The notes under the pieces were generated by a model. The model was given only the letters and a program-made list of their open reading frames with translations. It was not told where the DNA came from and ran no database searches. From NCBI RefSeq assembly GCF_001297015.1, contig NZ_LIGE01000025.1, positions 248,001 to 312,000 on the forward strand: DNA of 64,000 bases, written 5' to 3'. Both the position numbers and the translations under genes were made by a program. The stretch comes from Pseudomonas sp. RIT-PI-r (lineage in GTDB: Bacteria > Pseudomonadota > Gammaproteobacteria > Pseudomonadales > Pseudomonadaceae). Shown one piece after another: positions 63,138-64,000 of the stretch (position 1 is its first letter; each line of letters starts with the position of its first letter).

Positions 63138-64000
63138 TCAGAGTGAATTGCTTCGAGTCAGACCGAGACTCAACCCCTTCGGAAGATTTTCAATCGCGAT
63201 AAGTGCTAAGTTATCGGTGATGATCCGATCATCATTCAGTAAAACAAACGACGGTGCCCACAGAAGGGTTTCTTTATCGAATTCATAGACCATTTGCCGA
63301 CTTATCTTTCCTTGAGATTTCAGCCCGGAAATTAACCGCGCGGCTTGAGCCGCCGCCCCGGCCAATGCATCCATGGCCTCATGAAGCTTTTTCTCATCCC
63401 TACCTCTGAATAAAAATGAGACCTGGCAGCCGTCTTGATGTGAATGAAAGTCGAGTATAGGGTTACGTCTATCGGACATTCGACTAAGCAGTTTCCGAAA
63501 CCAGGCATGTATTCCTGCATAGGAAGCTTTTCCCGCCTCAGTAGCTATCGCAGTAACGAATGGGCTCCAAACTAGGAGTACATAGGGAAGGCCAATCCTG
63601 ATGAGCTCTTGCAATGAGTCTGCTGCATTGTGCGACAGCTCGGAACGCTCGACTCTAACGGGCGAGTCATTCGTAACCTGATCCAACCAATGTTCATCTA
63701 CCTCCCTTGCATCCGTCGCGATCTCGATCCACACATCTTCCAAAAGACTTGGAAGCTGTTTAGGAGGCGAAACGGAAAAGCCAACATCTATCCCCAAACC
63801 ACGAAAACTCAAAACGTCTCCTCCTGAGTAATAGCCCAGGACTGCGGCGACAAACTTTCGACCGTCGGGACTTTCGAATGATGCACTTTCCAGCAGTTTT
63901 CCCTTTGGGCGTCCGGGATCGTGATTCTCAAGAAGTGTGAACGGATTGCAGTTTATCTTCGTAACTAATCTGTCCGGGTCGACAGCGACCAGCAGTTGGC
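63138..64000 (-). CDS. Unrecognised protein, 5' end beyond the right edge of the window
   Basis: The minus-strand frame is open from the right window edge to the stop at 63138 (about 287 codons). A TTG at 63812 with a GGAGGAG before it looks like a start, but the frame continues upstream through QLLVAVDPDRLVTKINCNPF and GKLLESASFESPDGRKFVAAVLGYYSGG, which reads as real protein, so the gene is treated as partial and the TTG as internal. The visible part has a VLLVWSPFVTAIATEAG segment and a C-terminal beta-rich region. I recognise no family. It follows the zinc-ribbon gene on the same strand across 340 bp. Confidence 0.65.
   Translation of the reverse strand, partial: QLLVAVDPDRLVTKINCNPFTLLENHDPGRPKGKLLESASFESPDGRKFVAAVLGYYSGGDVLSFRGLGIDVGFSVSPPKQLPSLLEDVWIEIATDAREVDEHWLDQVTNDSPVRVERSELSHNAADSLQELIRIGLPYVLLVWSPFVTAIATEAGKASYAGIHAWFRKLLSRMSDRRNPILDFHSHQDGCQVSFLFRGRDEKKLHEAMDALAGAAAQAARLISGLKSQGKISRQMVYEFDKETLLWAPSFVLLNDDRIITDNLALIAIENLPKGLSLGLTRSNSL

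Noticed and set aside
1..64000. CRISPR arrays, tRNA and rRNA genes
   Set aside because: No regularly spaced direct repeats and no cloverleaf-like or ribosomal RNA sequence was seen on either strand.

Overview
The window looks like a chromosomal segment of a Pseudomonas of the P. fluorescens group. The evidence is the gene content (LysR and GlxA/AraC regulators, a ProVWX-type transporter beside a GbcA-like Rieske oxygenase, a xylAFGH operon with a divergent xylR), the high GC of the metabolic part, and a REPIN of the type common in this group (27396-27482). It divides into a metabolic half (1 to about 34.7 kb) and an accessory anti-phage defence island (about 35 kb to the right edge). All assignments come from reading motifs; no database search was run.

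Metabolic half. A truncated unknown gene and an MFS exporter come first. A probable catabolic cluster for a quaternary or tertiary amine follows (1788-14178): Rieske monooxygenase, MmgE/PrpD protein and LysR regulator on the minus strand, then a ProV-ProW-ProX importer, a GlxA-type regulator, a DAO-family flavoprotein, a DapA-family aldolase or deaminase and a PuuC-like aldehyde dehydrogenase on the plus strand. The substrate cannot be read from sequence. Next come a small unknown protein, a ZIP metal transporter, an EamA exporter, an Old Yellow Enzyme, and a three-gene molybdenum hydroxylase operon (cytochrome c, 2Fe-2S subunit, molybdopterin subunit) whose cytochrome gene is frameshifted. 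An MFS/LysR pair, the xylose operon, a second OYE with a LysR gene, and a serine hydrolase complete the half.

Defence island. From left to right: two tandem proteins that both end in a PD-(D/E)xK (QxK-type) nuclease core and match no system I know; a Gabija pair (gajA, gajB); a Shedu nuclease; a decayed Shango system (TerB-domain gene cut to its C-terminus, intact ATPase, helicase with two frameshifts); a Tn7/Tn5053-like transposition module; a large defence-associated sirtuin (DSR type); and two unrecognised genes, the last leaving the window. Copies of a short intergenic repeat (core like GCCAAAAGCGGACGT) lie between almost every pair of cassettes.

Transposition module (48833-58032). TniQ, TniB, a DDE transposase and a TnsA-like protein lacking the catalytic residues sit beside a tyrosine recombinase and two KfrA-like coiled-coil DNA-binding proteins. 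Between the divergent recombinase and KfrA-like genes lies a 13-7-13 bp inverted repeat (57106-57138) that looks like the recombinase core site, as in the tnpS-tnpT arrangement of Tn4651. I infer replicative Tn5053-like transposition with cointegrates resolved by a Tn4651-like tyrosine recombinase. This hybrid and the tandem nuclease pair are the best candidates for something not yet described.
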